This document shows positions 33,832 through 45,029 of a stretch of 64,000 nucleotides of DNA, one piece after another. The position numbers were made by a program, and so were the translations under genes. Position 1 is the first letter of the stretch, and the number at the start of each line of letters is the position of its first letter. The notes under the pieces were generated by a model, which was not told the origin of the DNA, did not search any database, and was given only the letters and a program-made list of their open reading frames with translations. Source of the DNA: Xanthostigma xanthostigma (Eukaryota > Arthropoda > Insecta > Raphidioptera > Raphidiidae); contig OY754465.1 of NCBI GenBank assembly GCA_963575645.1, positions 60,473,901-60,537,900 of the forward strand, in the 5' to 3' direction.

Positions 33832-34415
33832 TAGGGTTACCAGATTGGCGGGACTTGGCTGGATTGTCCAGCAATTTTACACTTTGTTCAGTGTCCCGGT
33901 TTTAGGCAAAATGTCCAGCTAAAAATAAAAAACATGCACCGCCAGAGCTAATAATTCGATTAAACTTTGAAGAAAACTGTACTAATTTTCAATCTTTTCT
34001 AAATACAGAGAAAGATTCTATATAATGATATAAAGGCGGCTAAGGGAAATACTAAATATATCGTATGGTCTGAGAAAAATTGGTCGACAATTTTATTTAC
34101 TTGAAGAGTTCTATTCAGACGTTAATCAAAGATTTGAAATACTAAATATATGTGGCAAAAAAGTGACTTAAAAGGTACCATTGACTGTTAGATTAAGCTA
34201 CCTCTGTTTTTGTACCAATTTCAGCTGTTCAGCTCAATAGTTCATATTTTCGTTTTTCTTATAACAATAATACCTAAGTAAGTACATATTACTTAATTAT
34301 ATGTCGTGTTTCGGTTGATTAATGCAGATTTTTTTTGTCCAGCCTAAAATCCTTTGGTCCAGATATTTTAGAATATTGTCCAGAAATTTTGATTTCCCAA
34401 TCTGCCAACCCTATA
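33832..34415. mobile_element. Non-autonomous hAT element, TSD AGTAGAAC
   Basis: Ends TAGGGTTACCAGATTGG and CCAATCTGCCAACCCTATA, flanked by AGTAGAAC (33824-33831, 34416-34423), allowing two extra bases at the right end. Subterminal GTCCAG/GTCCCGG motifs are repeated at least three times on each side. A tiny retroposon lies inside at 34062-34135. Confidence 0.75.
34062..34135 (+). mobile_element. Tiny retroposon, 74 bp, with a 16-bp target duplication
   Basis: GAAATACTAAATATAT flanks both sides (34046-34061, 34136-34151). The insert has an AAAATTG-GTCGA-CAATTTT hairpin and ends GAAGAGTTCTATTCAGACGT plus TAATCAAAGATTT. The same sequence is at 51862-51931 and, reversed, 49150-49254, each with its own different flanking duplication. 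Confidence 0.75.
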
Positions 34416-34443
34416 AGTAGAACCCATGGATTTTCAACCTGTC

Positions 34444-34620
34444 GTGACCAAAACGACTCATGTATTTTCAAATTCTCCTTTATCCTCACTTTATTGACAG
34501 AAAAACCTTTATTAAATTTGAGGTTAAACATTGTCAAACATATTATTCTATTGATTGAGCAGCGTAGGAGGAGACACTTTGTGAGAGAAGTAGAGACTAT
34601 AGTCACTTGAAAACACGTCA
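34444..34620. mobile_element. MITE of the TTTTCAAC family, copy 3 (partial)
   Basis: CGACTCATGTATTTTCAAAT, TTAAATTTGAGGTTAAAC and GTAGGAGGAGACACTTTG match 17217-17467 in the same order. It abuts the hAT element at 33832. Confidence 0.5.
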
Positions 34621-35080
34621 GTAGTAAGTTTTTTTTACATATTATAATATATCGATGTCAGAACATTGAGGTTATGATTTGACGATGCTAAACCAGATCA
34701 ATAAATATGTATTTCTCGTATTGAGTTGGCATAAGGTAACCTTTAAAATGGCCGCTTTCCCCCTCCACTGTATTATTAAAAGTAATGAAGTTACATTTAC
34801 AAACAATTGTATAAACTCCTTATTAAATATTGTGAGCATAATTTCGGCCTAATTATACAATATTATGAAAATAATAAGAGGAAAAAAACATCGGCATGGT
34901 GTAAAGTTGATAATAATGAATACTTTGTGCATATATTTACATACGATAGTATATTATGTAAACAGACACGAACATGCATGGAACAAAAACACATCAACAC
35001 ACATATGTCGACCACAATACATAATGATGATAATATATTATACAGATTAGTTCAAAATGCTATATTTCTAAAGTATATAC
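34621..35080. other. Unassigned AT-rich spacer
   Basis: A long plus-strand open frame (34807-35238) crosses from here into two transposons and so cannot be a native gene. Confidence 0.45.
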
Positions 35081-35081
35081 A

Positions 35082-35580
35082 GCCGGACTCGTGGATTTTC
35101 AACACCCTCTATTGTCAACTGATTTTACTCATATTATTTCAAATTTTTAGTTCCTACTTCTTACGCACAGTGTTTCCTCCTACCAAGGGCGTAGAGATAA
35201 GGGGGGTAAAGGGGGTAATTACCCCTCCAGGATCATAATAATACAAAAATAAAACTGAAAATAATACGAATACCTGGCTAAAAAATAAAATTTAGAAATA
35301 CTTCTTGAAAAAAATTTGTATAATTAGTTTGGGAATTAATATTTTGCTTGACACCTTCCTTCGTGAGTATTCTTGTGTGATATTAATAATAATAAAACTT
35401 AAAAAAATATCTACGCCCTTGCCTCCTACGCTGCTCAGACAATGTAAAAATACATTTTAATCTCAAAATAAAAGGTTTTTCTCTGTTTGATCTATGATTG
35501 GAACGAAATGAAAAAGAAGAAGTTGAAAATACATGAATCGATTAGTTCCGACACATTGAAAATACATGGGTTAAGTACAA
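35082..35580. mobile_element. MITE of the TTTTCAAC family, copy 4, split by a hAT element
   Basis: The reverse-oriented copy (GTGGATTTTCAACACCCTCT ... GTTGAAAATACATGAATCG) is interrupted at CCTCCTAC by a 238-bp hAT insertion. Removing the insertion and one CCTCCTAC restores the family sequence. Confidence 0.65.
35184..35421. mobile_element. hAT MITE, 238 bp, TSD CCTCCTAC
   Basis: Ends CAAGGGCGTAGAGATA and TATCTACGCCCTTG with a perfect 8-bp duplication CCTCCTAC (35176-35183, 35422-35429). The left subterminal GGGGGTAAAGGGGGTAATTA is G-rich. Confidence 0.88.
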
Positions 35581-35639
35581 AATAAAATTAAGATCTAAAA
35601 GAGTACCAAGATTTCATTTGGCAAGTTTTTACATTTATT

Positions 35640-36489
35640 TATTTTTAATATAAAACACGAAAACTTGGCACCCTCTTAGATTTGTTGGCAATCAGTCAAT
35701 AAACCCACAATTTGCTGTTTTCTCATTGCTTCCTCGTGTATGCCACATGACCTAACTGCGTGCCAAATTTCAAGGATCTAAGTTAACTCGAATTGGAATG
35801 ATTAAGTGAGTGAGTGAGTCAGTCAGTGAATGAGTATCAAAAGTAGTGGTATATCTGGAGAACTATATGATCTTGTTTTTAAATAAAATTTGAGATTCTA
35901 AATAATTGAGGGGGTTCTTAATAGATAAACTAAATTACAAGTGTGCAGATCAAATAAATTTTGAGTTATGTGGGGGTCAAAATTAGCTCGAAATGATTCG
36001 TGTAACTCACTGATTAGAAAAAAAAAATAGTTTCATTTCAAAAATCTTAGACGCCCATCATCTGCAATCTATAATTATATTTGAATCAAAATTTTCAAAT
36101 CTCTCCCAAAATGTTTTCGAGATAATTAATTAACGATCGCATTTTTGACCAGCCTGTATAATATTGTGTCATAAAGACTCGTATTAAATGAACAACTAAT
36201 CATGGACTAATCTATGGCTAACCGTTTGTCATTATAAGGTTGGTACTTGACGACCAAACAATTATGATGTCTGAATACATTTATGGCGTTACTAATTAAT
36301 TGGTTAAAATTCTATAAATTTTCTTTTTGACAGCAAATACCCGCGTTCTGTGATTTAGAATAAAATCCTGGTTTACGGCGTGCATTCAGTACACACGTGC
36401 GACAAAATAAATTAATATCATTCTAGTCAGCGGTTTTCAACTTTGAAAATAGTTGCAGTTCAAAGGGGGCCATAACTCGCAAGCTGTAA
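35640..36489. other. LINE-like tail and unassigned spacer
   Basis: About 35755-35840, GTGCCAAATTTCAAGGATCT and a GTGAGTGAGTGAGTCAGTC run form a common insect non-LTR tail. The rest, to 36489, shows nothing recognisable. Confidence 0.4.
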
Positions 36490-37132
36490 TAGGCCCCACT
36501 CACGATCAAACTTCATGCCACAGTTCAGTGTTCAAACTTAGAGTTCAGTGAAGCATGATAGGTAATGTGTGGGACAAATAAACACTGAAGTCAAGCATGA
36601 ACTCATTAAATGCATCTTGATTTTTGAACGACTTCAGTGTTCAGTGTTCAAGTAAACTGCTGTGTGTGTGGGTTTTTTTCAGTTCAGTTTTTGGAGTTCT
36701 GTGTTTTGTACAACCAGAAGCCAAAAATCTCAATGTTGCTGCAAGTCTTTCTTGTGTAGAAATAGATTTTCGCATATTTGTATCCTGGTTCTTAATAAAT
36801 GGGGTAGCTAATTCCAGTAAATTTTTTTTCTTATTTCTCTGTTTTAAATACAATCCCACAGCTATGAACAGCCAATCCTCACCATTTAAATAACTCATTT
36901 AGTTCTTATTAGTTATCTATAGTATAATATTATAGTATGTATATAATATATATTTTATATATCTATACTCGACGAGTGTATGCCAACAACTGAACCAAAC
37001 TGAACACAAAAAATTTTAAAAACTGAGCAGTTTGCATGAACTGTGTGTGGTGCCAGTCAGTCTTTCGATTAATCGGTCCAACTTCACTGAACACTGAACT
37101 GTGGCATGAAGTTTGATCGTGAGTGGGGCCTA
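36490..37132. mobile_element. MITE with 45-bp perfect ends (Harbinger-like)
   Basis: TAGGCCCCACTCACGATCAA and the following 25 bases are mirrored exactly at 37088-37132. TAA flanks both sides (36487-36489, 37133-37135), the 3-bp target of PIF/Harbinger elements; a TA target is an alternative reading. AGTTCAGTGTTCA-type motifs occur about eight times near both ends. The interior open frames are not transposase. Confidence 0.75.
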
Positions 37133-37139
37133 TAAGGAA

Positions 37140-37667
37140 AAACAATCAATAAAGTTGTCATTCACTTTTTTGCTCGCCACATGAAATAATGCGTAAAATA
37201 TTCATTATTTAATTATGTATTTATTGAGTCCTATATTATATACCTAAAATTTTATAATTTAAATTATTTTCGATTTTACTAGCATAGTTTGAGGTTGGAG
37301 GGAATCGATATAGTTTTTCGCTCGTGATTCGAAAGAGATTGGAAGCACTTATTTAAAGTTTTTCTCAGAATCGATGAAGTTGTATACGCAAAATAGGGAG
37401 ATGCCTTGAAACCAAGTCTAAAAAAAATTTCGAAAATTGTCGATGTAGGCAAAGTTCCTTCTAAGCTGCGCACTAATTTTTGGAACGATGTTTACCCGTT
37501 TTTGTATTCTGCGCACAGTGGGCTTGTTCACCATTTTTTTAATTTCGTTTTATAAAAGAATTGCATCGAAAAATACTAAAAAACCAAATTTCCTAAAAAA
37601 AATTTAAAGGTTCACAAAAATGTATTAAAAAAAAGACGGGTTGCACTCCGGGAGTGCCGGCAGAAGT
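37140..37667. other. Unassigned AT-rich spacer
   Basis: Nothing recognised. Confidence 0.45.
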
Positions 37668-37852
37668 GAAAACTTGAATATTACCTCTACTTTCCATCCG
37701 TCTTACGAATTTTCGGTCAGTTTACCCATACCTCTACTCTCCATCCGTCTTACGAATTTTCGATCAGGTCACGTGTCCTGACTCGAGTTTAACATTTTTT
37801 ACCCATTACAAAAAAAGTGTACAACGCCGCTAAAAAAGTTTTCACTTTAAAA
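37668..37852. mobile_element. Possible MITE with AAGTGAAAACTT ends and an internal 47-bp tandem repeat
   Basis: AAGTGAAAACTT (37670) faces AAGTTTTCACTT (about 37839-37850). Inside, ACCTCTAC(T)TTCCATCCG...ATTTTCGGTCAG occurs twice, at 37683 and 37730. Confidence 0.4.
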
Positions 37853-37989
37853 ATTGTTTGACTTCAAACACAGGCAACACGAACCCCCCCTCCCACTTGC
37901 ACACTTTTACATACGTTTTAAAAAATTTTGCTCTCATATACTTTGTACCGCGCAGTCAGTGAAAATATTAGAGGGAACATTGGATGGTA

Positions 37990-38249
37990 GAGTAGTCTCG
38001 TTTAGAGAAGATAGTAGCAACGTAGGAATCTGTGTAGTAAGAAGAGTTGAAAAAGTGATCAGTAGCGCCGTGATTTGTAATTTCAGGGGCAATCCTGGAC
38101 GGTATCAGTGGTGCTTCTCGACTAACGCCGATCAACTACATAACCATATTCTTATAGAGGACCACCCCTTGTTAGAAAACATAGATCCGTCCGACCAGAA
38201 ATTCGTTTGTGCACAGAAACTACGCTACTATCTTCTCTAAGCGATACTC
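37990..38249. mobile_element. 260-bp MITE, copy 2, TA target
   Basis: GAGTAGTCTCGTTTAGAGAA at the left and TTCTCTAAGCGATACTC at the right, flanked by TA (37988-37989, 38250-38251), which fits a Tc1/mariner-type MITE. Homologous to 21101-21357. The 128-codon open frame that covers it starts outside the element and is not conserved in the other copy, so it is not called as a gene. Confidence 0.65.
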
Positions 38250-38251
38250 TA

Positions 38252-39154
38252 ATTCACATTTCCAAAGTGACCGCATAATATGTGCTATCATCGCGTCTAA
38301 CTATGCTTACATTGTCTTAAAATTTATTGTTTATATCCATTTCCTCACTTTGTTTTGACATAAACGAAATAGTCGTCACGGGTTTTAGAACTGCCTGTTG
38401 TCCTCTAAAATAGACAGTCATTAATATCTTTGGACTCAAGTCAAAAAGGCTTATTTGGGAATGTTAGTATTCTTCTCTAAATCCTCAGATACATTTTGCA
38501 CAAACCGCTAAACTATAAAAGCGGTATGTGCTCTATTATCGCTTTGCGCGTCAGAGCTGACTTTCGTTCATACAAGAAGTTATATCTAAGTTAATTTCAC
38601 ACGAAATCCATTGTAGCCTCTTGAGAAGAGGAGATTCTGATCTATATAAAACGGAACCATTTTTAGATTGATTCGAGTTCAGCATTAGCACTAAAATTGT
38701 AATTGAAAATCTCGAATAGCAGTTGTCGCTTGGTCTGTACGTACATCCGAGCTCTACAGACTGCAATTTTGACCCGATCGCTTCGGTTTATATTTTATTC
38801 TATTTTCTGTAAAATCAGTTTAGTCCGACTGTAGTTCGTAAGAATACTGACGCCTTCGCTGCTTATACTGCCCACATTTTGTTTCTGAACTGTTGGTACA
38901 GAACAGCGGACAATGTTGTATCTGCGTGGTTTTTTAACTTCTACTGACTAGAAGATGACTAGGCAAAGTATCTGCCTGGCTGGCCGCCGGCATCGAACGC
39001 TTAAACAGACGGACAGACGAAACCAGCGCTGCCAAATTGGAAATAAAATCTCTGTATTACTAGACATGGAAAATTTATAGTAAGTGCTGATTGGACATCA
39101 GATCGGTTGAGTGAATAAGTAAAAAAAAAGTGTGCGTGAGACTCTCGCGCGTTA
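38252..39154. other. Unassigned spacer
   Basis: No gene or repeat recognised. Confidence 0.45.
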
Positions 39155-39382
39155 GAAGTGAAACTTCTTAGGTTCTATAGCATTTGTTGACGATGGTTAG
39201 AGAAAATGCACACAGTAAGCTACGCGCATGCGTGTAGAGTGGAAGAATCGTTTTTACTAAACGATTTTTCCACTCTGTCCTCTCAATTGCCGGTTGAAGC
39301 CTGAGGAGGGGAAGCGTTTCACTTTTCGTCTGATCCATCAGGTCAATTTACCATCCTAACGTGCTAAAACAAGTTTCACTTC
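39155..39382. mobile_element. MITE of the GAAGTGAAACTT family, copy 3
   Basis: GAAGTGAAACTTCTTAGG at the left and GTTTCACTTC at the right. The body is the inverted equivalent of 17783-18033 (GCCGGTTGAAG, GAAGCGTTTCACTTTTCG). A local hairpin GAATCGTTTTTACTAAACGATT is visible near 39245. Confidence 0.6.
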
Positions 39383-39895
39383 AATAAATAATACAGTACA
39401 ACAAATCTTGGTATCGACATAAAGAACTGAACTGCTAGTCTAAAAAAAAAAAAACACAGAAAAGAGGAATATGTATATGTATGTTTCTTTCTGGCGTTTT
39501 CCTATTGGCTCTTTACTACCAGCAGATCTACGCATTGAGACGGAATATATGCCTTAAATTTATCACCCTCTCTTTCTGCACCATTTAGCTTGTAATGCCT
39601 TGATTAGCTGTTCAAGGTTTTTTACATCGATTTGTTACAAAATTATATTTGGCAACAATGGACAAACAACAGTACATTAGTGTTACGTTGAGATTAACGC
39701 AAATCATCAACACAAGAAGATGTACCTCTGCTGAAACAAAGTGTTGCAGCGGTAAATATTTCTCAATAATAAGCATTACTCAGCTCCTGAACTGTACAAA
39801 ATACAAAACAAAGGCAAATATGAAAAATAAAGGCGTTAATATACTTAAGAGTAAACTGTACTCCACTAATAGTTTCGCGTAGTATAACGCAAGAT
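39383..39895. other. Unassigned spacer
   Basis: Nothing gene-like is supported. Confidence 0.45.
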
Positions 39896-40115
39896 CAGTA
39901 GAGCAGAGGTTACCTCGTTCCGTTAAATAGTATTGGGGACATGACGTCATTCGGCGGACCTGCCAAATGATTGCGAGAGAACGGCTGTTGTTTGTGAATT
40001 TTAAACGCAGTATCACAATATTCTGTCTTTTGATTTATTTGACATGTATAAACAAGAGCGATTGCTTCGCAATCATTGGATAGGTCCGCCGCATAAAGTC
40101 ATCCCTCCTCTACTG
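39896..40115. mobile_element. hAT-like MITE without a readable duplication
   Basis: CAGTAGAGCAGAGG at the left and CCTCCTCTACTG at the right. Inner arms GGCGGACCTGCCAAATGATT and AATCATTGGATAGGTCCGCC are also complementary. The flanks do not show a clean 8-bp repeat. Confidence 0.5.
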
Positions 40116-40259
40116 TCCAACGAAACTAGGCAGCCTCTTCTCTACTAACCTAGAGTTTAACGAACCCCCGACCCAAATTATGAAGCAAATATTAGTCAAA
40201 TTATTTCTGCGATCTCAAAAATTCAATTAGAGTCTAGGAAAAGAAACGTTTTTATATTC

Positions 40260-40305
40260 TACCAGCGGCCCGGTCCGGCTTCGTCCGGTTTTGCAGTTTC
40301 CGAAT
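40260..40305 (-). mobile_element. Helitron-like terminus fragment
   Basis: ACCAGCGGCCCGGTCCGGCT, then TCGTCCGG, resembles the ACTAGCGGCCCGATCCGGCT end but the CTAG is mutated. It abuts the SINE fragment. Confidence 0.35.
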
Positions 40306-40331
40306 TAAGGAAACGTATGAAATTAATCAAG

Positions 40332-40490
40332 GCCATGGCCAATTACCTGTCAAACTCCTATGCTCAAAATTTGCCTACCTTATCGTAATGTCCTAAAATT
40401 ACTTCATTCGCCCATATTGCTATTAATTAGTTGAAGTTGAAAAAAAGTAGAAAATAACGGGAAGTGTGATAGATGGAAAATAGTAATGGT
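40332..40490 (+). mobile_element. SINE 3' fragment
   Basis: AAGGCCATGGCCAATTACCT through GGAAAATAGTAA is homologous to 24434-24582. The tRNA-like head is missing, consistent with 5' truncation. Confidence 0.6.
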
Positions 40491-40539
40491 TCGAATGGCG
40501 TCTGCTATGACATAAAGTCGAGAAATGAACGTTAAACGC

Positions 40540-40676
40540 ATTATTAGTGTATTTGCCATAAGGCACTTACACTATTGGCGTCGGTCGGATGGCGGGACCT
40601 AGGGGTCGGACCAAAATTTCTCGACGTTTCATAACCTTCTAAGAAGTTTGGCACCATTTTTGGAAAAGTATGTTTA

Positions 40677-40715
<39 letters not shown>

Positions 40716-40990
40716 TAGCACGATAACTCTCGACAGACTTAATCGATTTAAACGAAATTTGGGCCACATGTTGGAATCTATCACCGCACGAAGCCTATTT
40801 AAAATGGGCCCAATCGGGCCACGATAAGGGTGGTATTTAGGGGTTGAAAAAATTTTTCGGGCCCAAAAATACCGAAAAAATTTTCGGAATCGTTTCAAAT
40901 TTGAAATTTAACCCTTTAGTAATTATTAAAATATGCTGCTAAAATTTTAAAAACATCGGCCCGACAGGACCGGACTTACAAATTTTATGA
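40540..40990 (+). repeat. Dispersed repeat plus (AT)n microsatellite
   Basis: GTGTATTTGCCATAAGGCAC through GGCACCATTTTTGGAAA (40547-40668) recurs at 48489-48610. A (TA)n run at about 40678-40713 separates it from CACGATAACTCTCGACAGAC and TTTAAACGAAATTTGGGCC, a common insect repeat tail. Confidence 0.55.
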
Positions 40991-41248
40991 AAACACAAGT
41001 TTACTGATATAGGTAGATTTACATACTGAAGGGTGTATATAATTTGGTACAGATGTTGAATTGATATGTAGTATTGAAATTTAGTAAAAATTGTTGTTTT
41101 AAGGGGTGTATTAAGGGGTAATTTTTTTTATTTTGTCCAAAAATAAGTTCATACAATAGAGCCACACTGCCTATAAAAGCAAATACACTATATTGTCGGC
41201 AGGGTTTGGCACTGCGACCCGAGTTTTTATATTATTATTCTTAAAATT
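40991..41248. other. Unassigned spacer
   Basis: Nothing recognised. Confidence 0.4.
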
Positions 41249-41704
41249 TATATTAGATATCGTGTCCATATAGAGATAAAAATAATTAATAAGAAAAATC
41301 GCAGGATTGTGGACAAAAAGTTAGATTTATTAATGTACGACGTTTCGTCTATATATTTAGATTTAGGCCTAGTTTATATGAGAGGCGTTCAACGCGCGTT
41401 AGCCCAACGCGCGTTTACAGTTTCTATACAATTGTATAGGACTGTTTATATGATAACGCGCGTTGGTGGCGCGTTGAACGCGCGTTATCATATAAACAGT
41501 CCTATACAATTGTATAGAAACTGTAAACGCGCGTTGGGCCAACGCGCGTTGAACGCCTCTCATATAAACTAGGCCTTAGACAAATGTTTATTTTCATAAC
41601 TATTGTTTTGAATTTTCTTATTGCACTTGAAAAAGTCTAAACTATAGACGAAATGTCGTACATTAATAAATCTAACTTTTTGTCCACAGCAATTTTTCTT
41701 ATTA
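41249..41704. mobile_element. Foldback with hairpin motif, 12-bp flanks, host of a nested palindrome
   Basis: Outer arms (AATTAATAAGAAAAAT at 41284 and ATTTTTCTTATTAATT to 41707; GGACAAAAAGTTAGATTTAT and mirror) are split by the element 41366-41575. ATTCTTAAAATT lies at 41237-41248 and 41705-41716. The plus-strand arm has CTTGAAAAAGTCTAAACTAT and then AGACGAAATG (about 41627-41656): a GTCTA/TAGAC hairpin followed by CGAAATG, the same layout as the 9.1-kb and 48.7-kb foldbacks. Confidence 0.6.
41366..41575. mobile_element. Near-perfect 210-bp palindromic MITE, TSD TTA
   Basis: GGCCTAGTTTATATGAGAGG at the left, its mirror at the right, flanked by TTA (41363-41365, 41576-41578), which suits PIF/Harbinger. 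The arms are dominated by AACGCGCGTT motifs and ATACAATTGTAT. Only a few bases differ between the arms. It lies inside a retro-type foldback. Confidence 0.75.
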
Positions 41705-42027
41705 ATTCTTAAAATTATTTTTTTTTGAAAATGTTTTAAGTTGGCTGTTATAGAGCTAATTCACAGTCAGAGGCCAGAGCGAAGGGACAGCTGAGGTAGA
41801 AAAAAAATTGATAATACTGAATCATCTAATGACTGATGACAAAGTACTTAAGTATGAAAAGGCTGATTGCGTTAACGATAGTGCTTGTAATTAAAGCCAC
41901 ACAAGAATAAAGGAAGACGCCGTTTAGTTAAAAGATCCCAACTCAACGTTTATTAAAAACACATTTTTAAACGAAATCCAAACATTAACGCAATGACGTC
42001 TCACGACAGGTAATATTCTTAGCGTTT

Positions 42028-42990
42028 TTTTTAACCGACTTAAAAAAGAGGTTATCAATAATTAATGAATACTAGTGGTCGTCAGTGGTCGAAATTCGAC
42101 CGTAATTCATTACATTTTTGTTTGAACGTTATTGAGGTTCTTTCGTCATTATGTGAACTTCTCTGGAGTCGATTTGATCTATGTTAAATCGTACACATTG
42201 TTATGAAACATATATTGTGTACTTTCCCCTCATTAAAACGAAGAGAACGATGTATGTTTCATCAGAATTAACACTCTCAAATCGGTACCACACTCTTTTT
42301 TTCCTCCCCGTATTTATATACAGCGTGTCCACGAAAGTTCTTTACAAATGGATTTTTTTTTTATTAATTATTGGAGCAAAAATGTTTTTCTGTGGAAAAG
42401 TTCTGCTTCGTCCAAAACCTCTAAAACATCTAAGAAAATTTTTTCGGCCTAAAGTTATACGTAATACGAGAGAAATCAAAAAGTTTTATTTTACTAAAAA
42501 TAAAAATTATCTGTGATATTCAAGATTTTCGCAAAATTAGTTACATAATCAAATTTAATTTAAAATAATAACTAACTTCTAAGTAATTATTTATTCAGAA
42601 TTATAAATCATAATTCAACACGTCCTCTATCTCTCTCCATTCAAAGAAAAGTTCTCCTAACAAAATTTTTTTTGGTGTTTTAGAGGTTTTGGACAAAGCA
42701 GAACTTTTTCACAGAAAAAAATTTTTGCTCCAATAATTAATAAAAAAAAAAATCCATTTGTAAAGAACTTTCGTGGACACGCTGTATATTTTTTGTTTGT
42801 TCAGCCATAACTTTTCGAGGAGTTAACTGATTAAAGAAATGTCGACATCATTTTGTTCAGAATGTGGTCCCATTTTTTTGAAATCGGTTCTTCAAAAAAG
42901 AGGATTTTTTTATATATTATTCTACCTAATATCTGCAGCATTTTTTAACTGATTTTTGTTGACTCTTTTTCTATTTGATAGAGCATATAC
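42028..42990 (+). repeat. AACCGACTT...GAGGTTAT repeat, interrupted by a MITE
   Basis: AACCGACTTAAAAAAGAGGT at about 42032, and CCATAACTTTTCGAGGAGTT with CTACCTAATATCTGCAGCAT at about 42807-42950, correspond in order to 63785-64000. The MITE 42319-42786 sits between. A common interspersed insect repeat; no coding frame. Confidence 0.5.
42319..42786. mobile_element. MITE with about 130-bp inverted ends, TA target
   Basis: TACAGCGTGTCCACGAAAGT and its mirror, with TA at each border (42317-42318, 42787-42788). Arms run through AAAACCTCTAAAACA. The 111-codon open frame across the left arm is an artefact of AT-rich sequence. The superfamily could be Tc1/mariner-like. Confidence 0.7.
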
Positions 42991-43141
42991 GTTCAGAATG
43001 GTCTCATATAAATTTTACTAAAACTGGTTCAGCAGTTTTTTTCTAGTTTAGTAATAAAATTACTGAAGAAGACAGTTAATATAGCGTTAGACAGATACTG
43101 TCAATTATAGACGTTCGACAACACAAGTTATAAACGTTTGC

Positions 43142-43584
43142 CAGGGCCGGATTAACCCTGTCCGGGCTCCTATCAAGGCAATAAGGTCTTTTCAAGTTGA
43201 TGAAGGATCATAGGATGATCGGCTCCAGGCATCCTGTTACTTCAATATCTTATGATGATTACTTTGACTAGATGCTGCAGCATCGCCTTACCTGACTCGT
43301 TAGCTTTATTGAAATGGTCTTAATAAATAGGTTATAGATACTTAATTGATGATCCAGGTTTTTTTATGGGTCAGAAAAGAGAAATGAGACGTGACGTAGT
43401 TATTTTAAATTTTAACTTGTTAAATGCAATAAATTACAATACACAACGAAAGAAAATAATATTGTTGTTGGAAAATTTCATACAAATTTTCAGATAAAAT
43501 TTTCGTTCAATGAAATTTATTTTCTTGGTGCGTGCGGGGCCCCCAGACAGTTGCCTACTCTGCCTAATGATTAATCCGGCACAG
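43142..43584. mobile_element. hAT MITE, 443 bp, TSD ACGTTTGC
   Basis: Ends CAGGGCCGGATTAA and TTAATCCGGCACAG (one extra base) with a perfect 8-bp duplication ACGTTTGC (43134-43141, 43585-43592). No transposase frame. Confidence 0.85.
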
Positions 43585-43592
43585 ACGTTTGC

Positions 43593-44564
43593 CTAAACCT
43601 CGAAATCAGTGGCAATGTTTTCCTTATACTGCAATGTATGCGGAATTTCAGAATTATGTTCGAGTGGTTATTTTTAAGTGTTCACTCTGCAGGTATTTTA
43701 TTTACTATATATAGTTGTTGACAATTTACAATACGGTCGACCCTTAACTCCAACCAAAAGAGCAGCGTTTGTACAAATAAACCGTTGTTATGATGCGAAG
43801 TACAATGTTAATCCAATCCGATTATCTATAACGTAAATATGTGCAACATTCATAATATAATGTTATATTGTAGATATACCTCTGAAATGTTTACAACTTT
43901 AGATATACTGGGTGTTTTGTCAGGTCATTTCATAAAAAAGTGATATTTTGAATTTTTAAAAATATTTCTCCCATGGATAAAAACGAATGAATGGTAGGTG
44001 GTTGGAGTGCTACCACAGGGCTATGAAACGCACTTGTTTTCAGACTGATTCATTAATTCTAAGTTAGAGAAATTTTGGTGTAAAGTTCGAAACTGTCTAC
44101 AATCACCCCAAATGACGGTACTATTACAGAAAAACTTCTACTCTGTCGAGGAATTTTTTAACCATAAGTTTTAATGATATTATCATTCAAGACACGTCTA
44201 ATCATTCAGTCCAATGTGGTAAGCAATTAATTAATATATAAATTAAGTTTGATATAAAAAAAAAATTATATGTATAAAACTATGATGTAAAAAAAAATCA
44301 AATAAATGGAAAAAAAAGATATTTTGTATTTTTCATTTAGTTCAAAATCAGCTTGATATTTAGATACTTCGAGTTAAATGTTAAGTGTTTTGTTTAAAAT
44401 AAAAATTGTAGTTGTTTTAACAAAATTAGCAATTCCAAACAAGTTCTATTTTATAGTTATATTAAAAACATTAGAGTTGGCACTAAAGATTTATTCACTT
44501 GAGTCTAGCGACTGTGTGTTGTTCCGAGAAATACCGTCAAGCGAACAGAGCGCTTCACTCTATC
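43593..44564. other. Unassigned AT-rich spacer
   Basis: Nothing recognised. Confidence 0.45.
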
Positions 44565-44572
44565 ACTTTATG

Positions 44573-45029
44573 TAAGATAATATATAAGAAGGTATTCCAA
44601 TCCTGCAATGCATCATGGGAAATATGTCAAGCGGTCGCGCCACCACGAGTGTGTCAGATACACTAGCCATCCAATCCTGCAATGCATCATGGGAAATGTG
44701 CCAAGCGGTCGCGCCACCACGAGTGTGTCAGATACACTAGCCAGTAACTAAAGTATTTTCATCCTAACTCTTGAAATAATAATAAATATTGTTTATTAAT
44801 TATTAGCGCCTAAAAAATTTTTTTTCACCCTTCAACAACAATAATATAGAATAATAATTAATTAATTATTATTCTATATTATTGTTGTTGAAGGGTGAAA
44901 AAAAATTTCCCATGATGCATTGCAGGATTGGATGGCTAGTGTATCTGACACACTCGTGGTGGCGCGACCGCTTGACACATTTCCCATGATGCATTGCAGG
45001 ATTGGAATACCTTCTTATATATTATCTTA
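44573..45029. mobile_element. Foldback of 74-bp units, TSD ACTTTATG
   Basis: TAAGATAATATATAAGAAGG and its mirror bound the element; ACTTTATG flanks it (44565-44572, 45030-45037). The left arm holds two tandem 74-bp units; the right arm holds inverted counterparts. The centre (about 44813-44908) is a perfect palindrome around TTAATTAATTAA. Each unit holds TTCCCATGATGCATTGCA or its complement (44604-44621, 44678-44695, 44907-44924, 44981-44998). The 8-bp duplication suggests hAT-type integration. Confidence 0.85.

Noticed and set aside
34807-35238. 143-codon open frame, the longest in the window
   Set aside because: It crosses from spacer into a MITE and then a nested hAT element with an 8-bp duplication, so it cannot be an ancestral gene.
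37854-38240. 128-codon plus-strand open frame
   Set aside because: It runs from unrelated sequence into a 260-bp MITE and is broken in the homologous MITE copy at 21101-21357.
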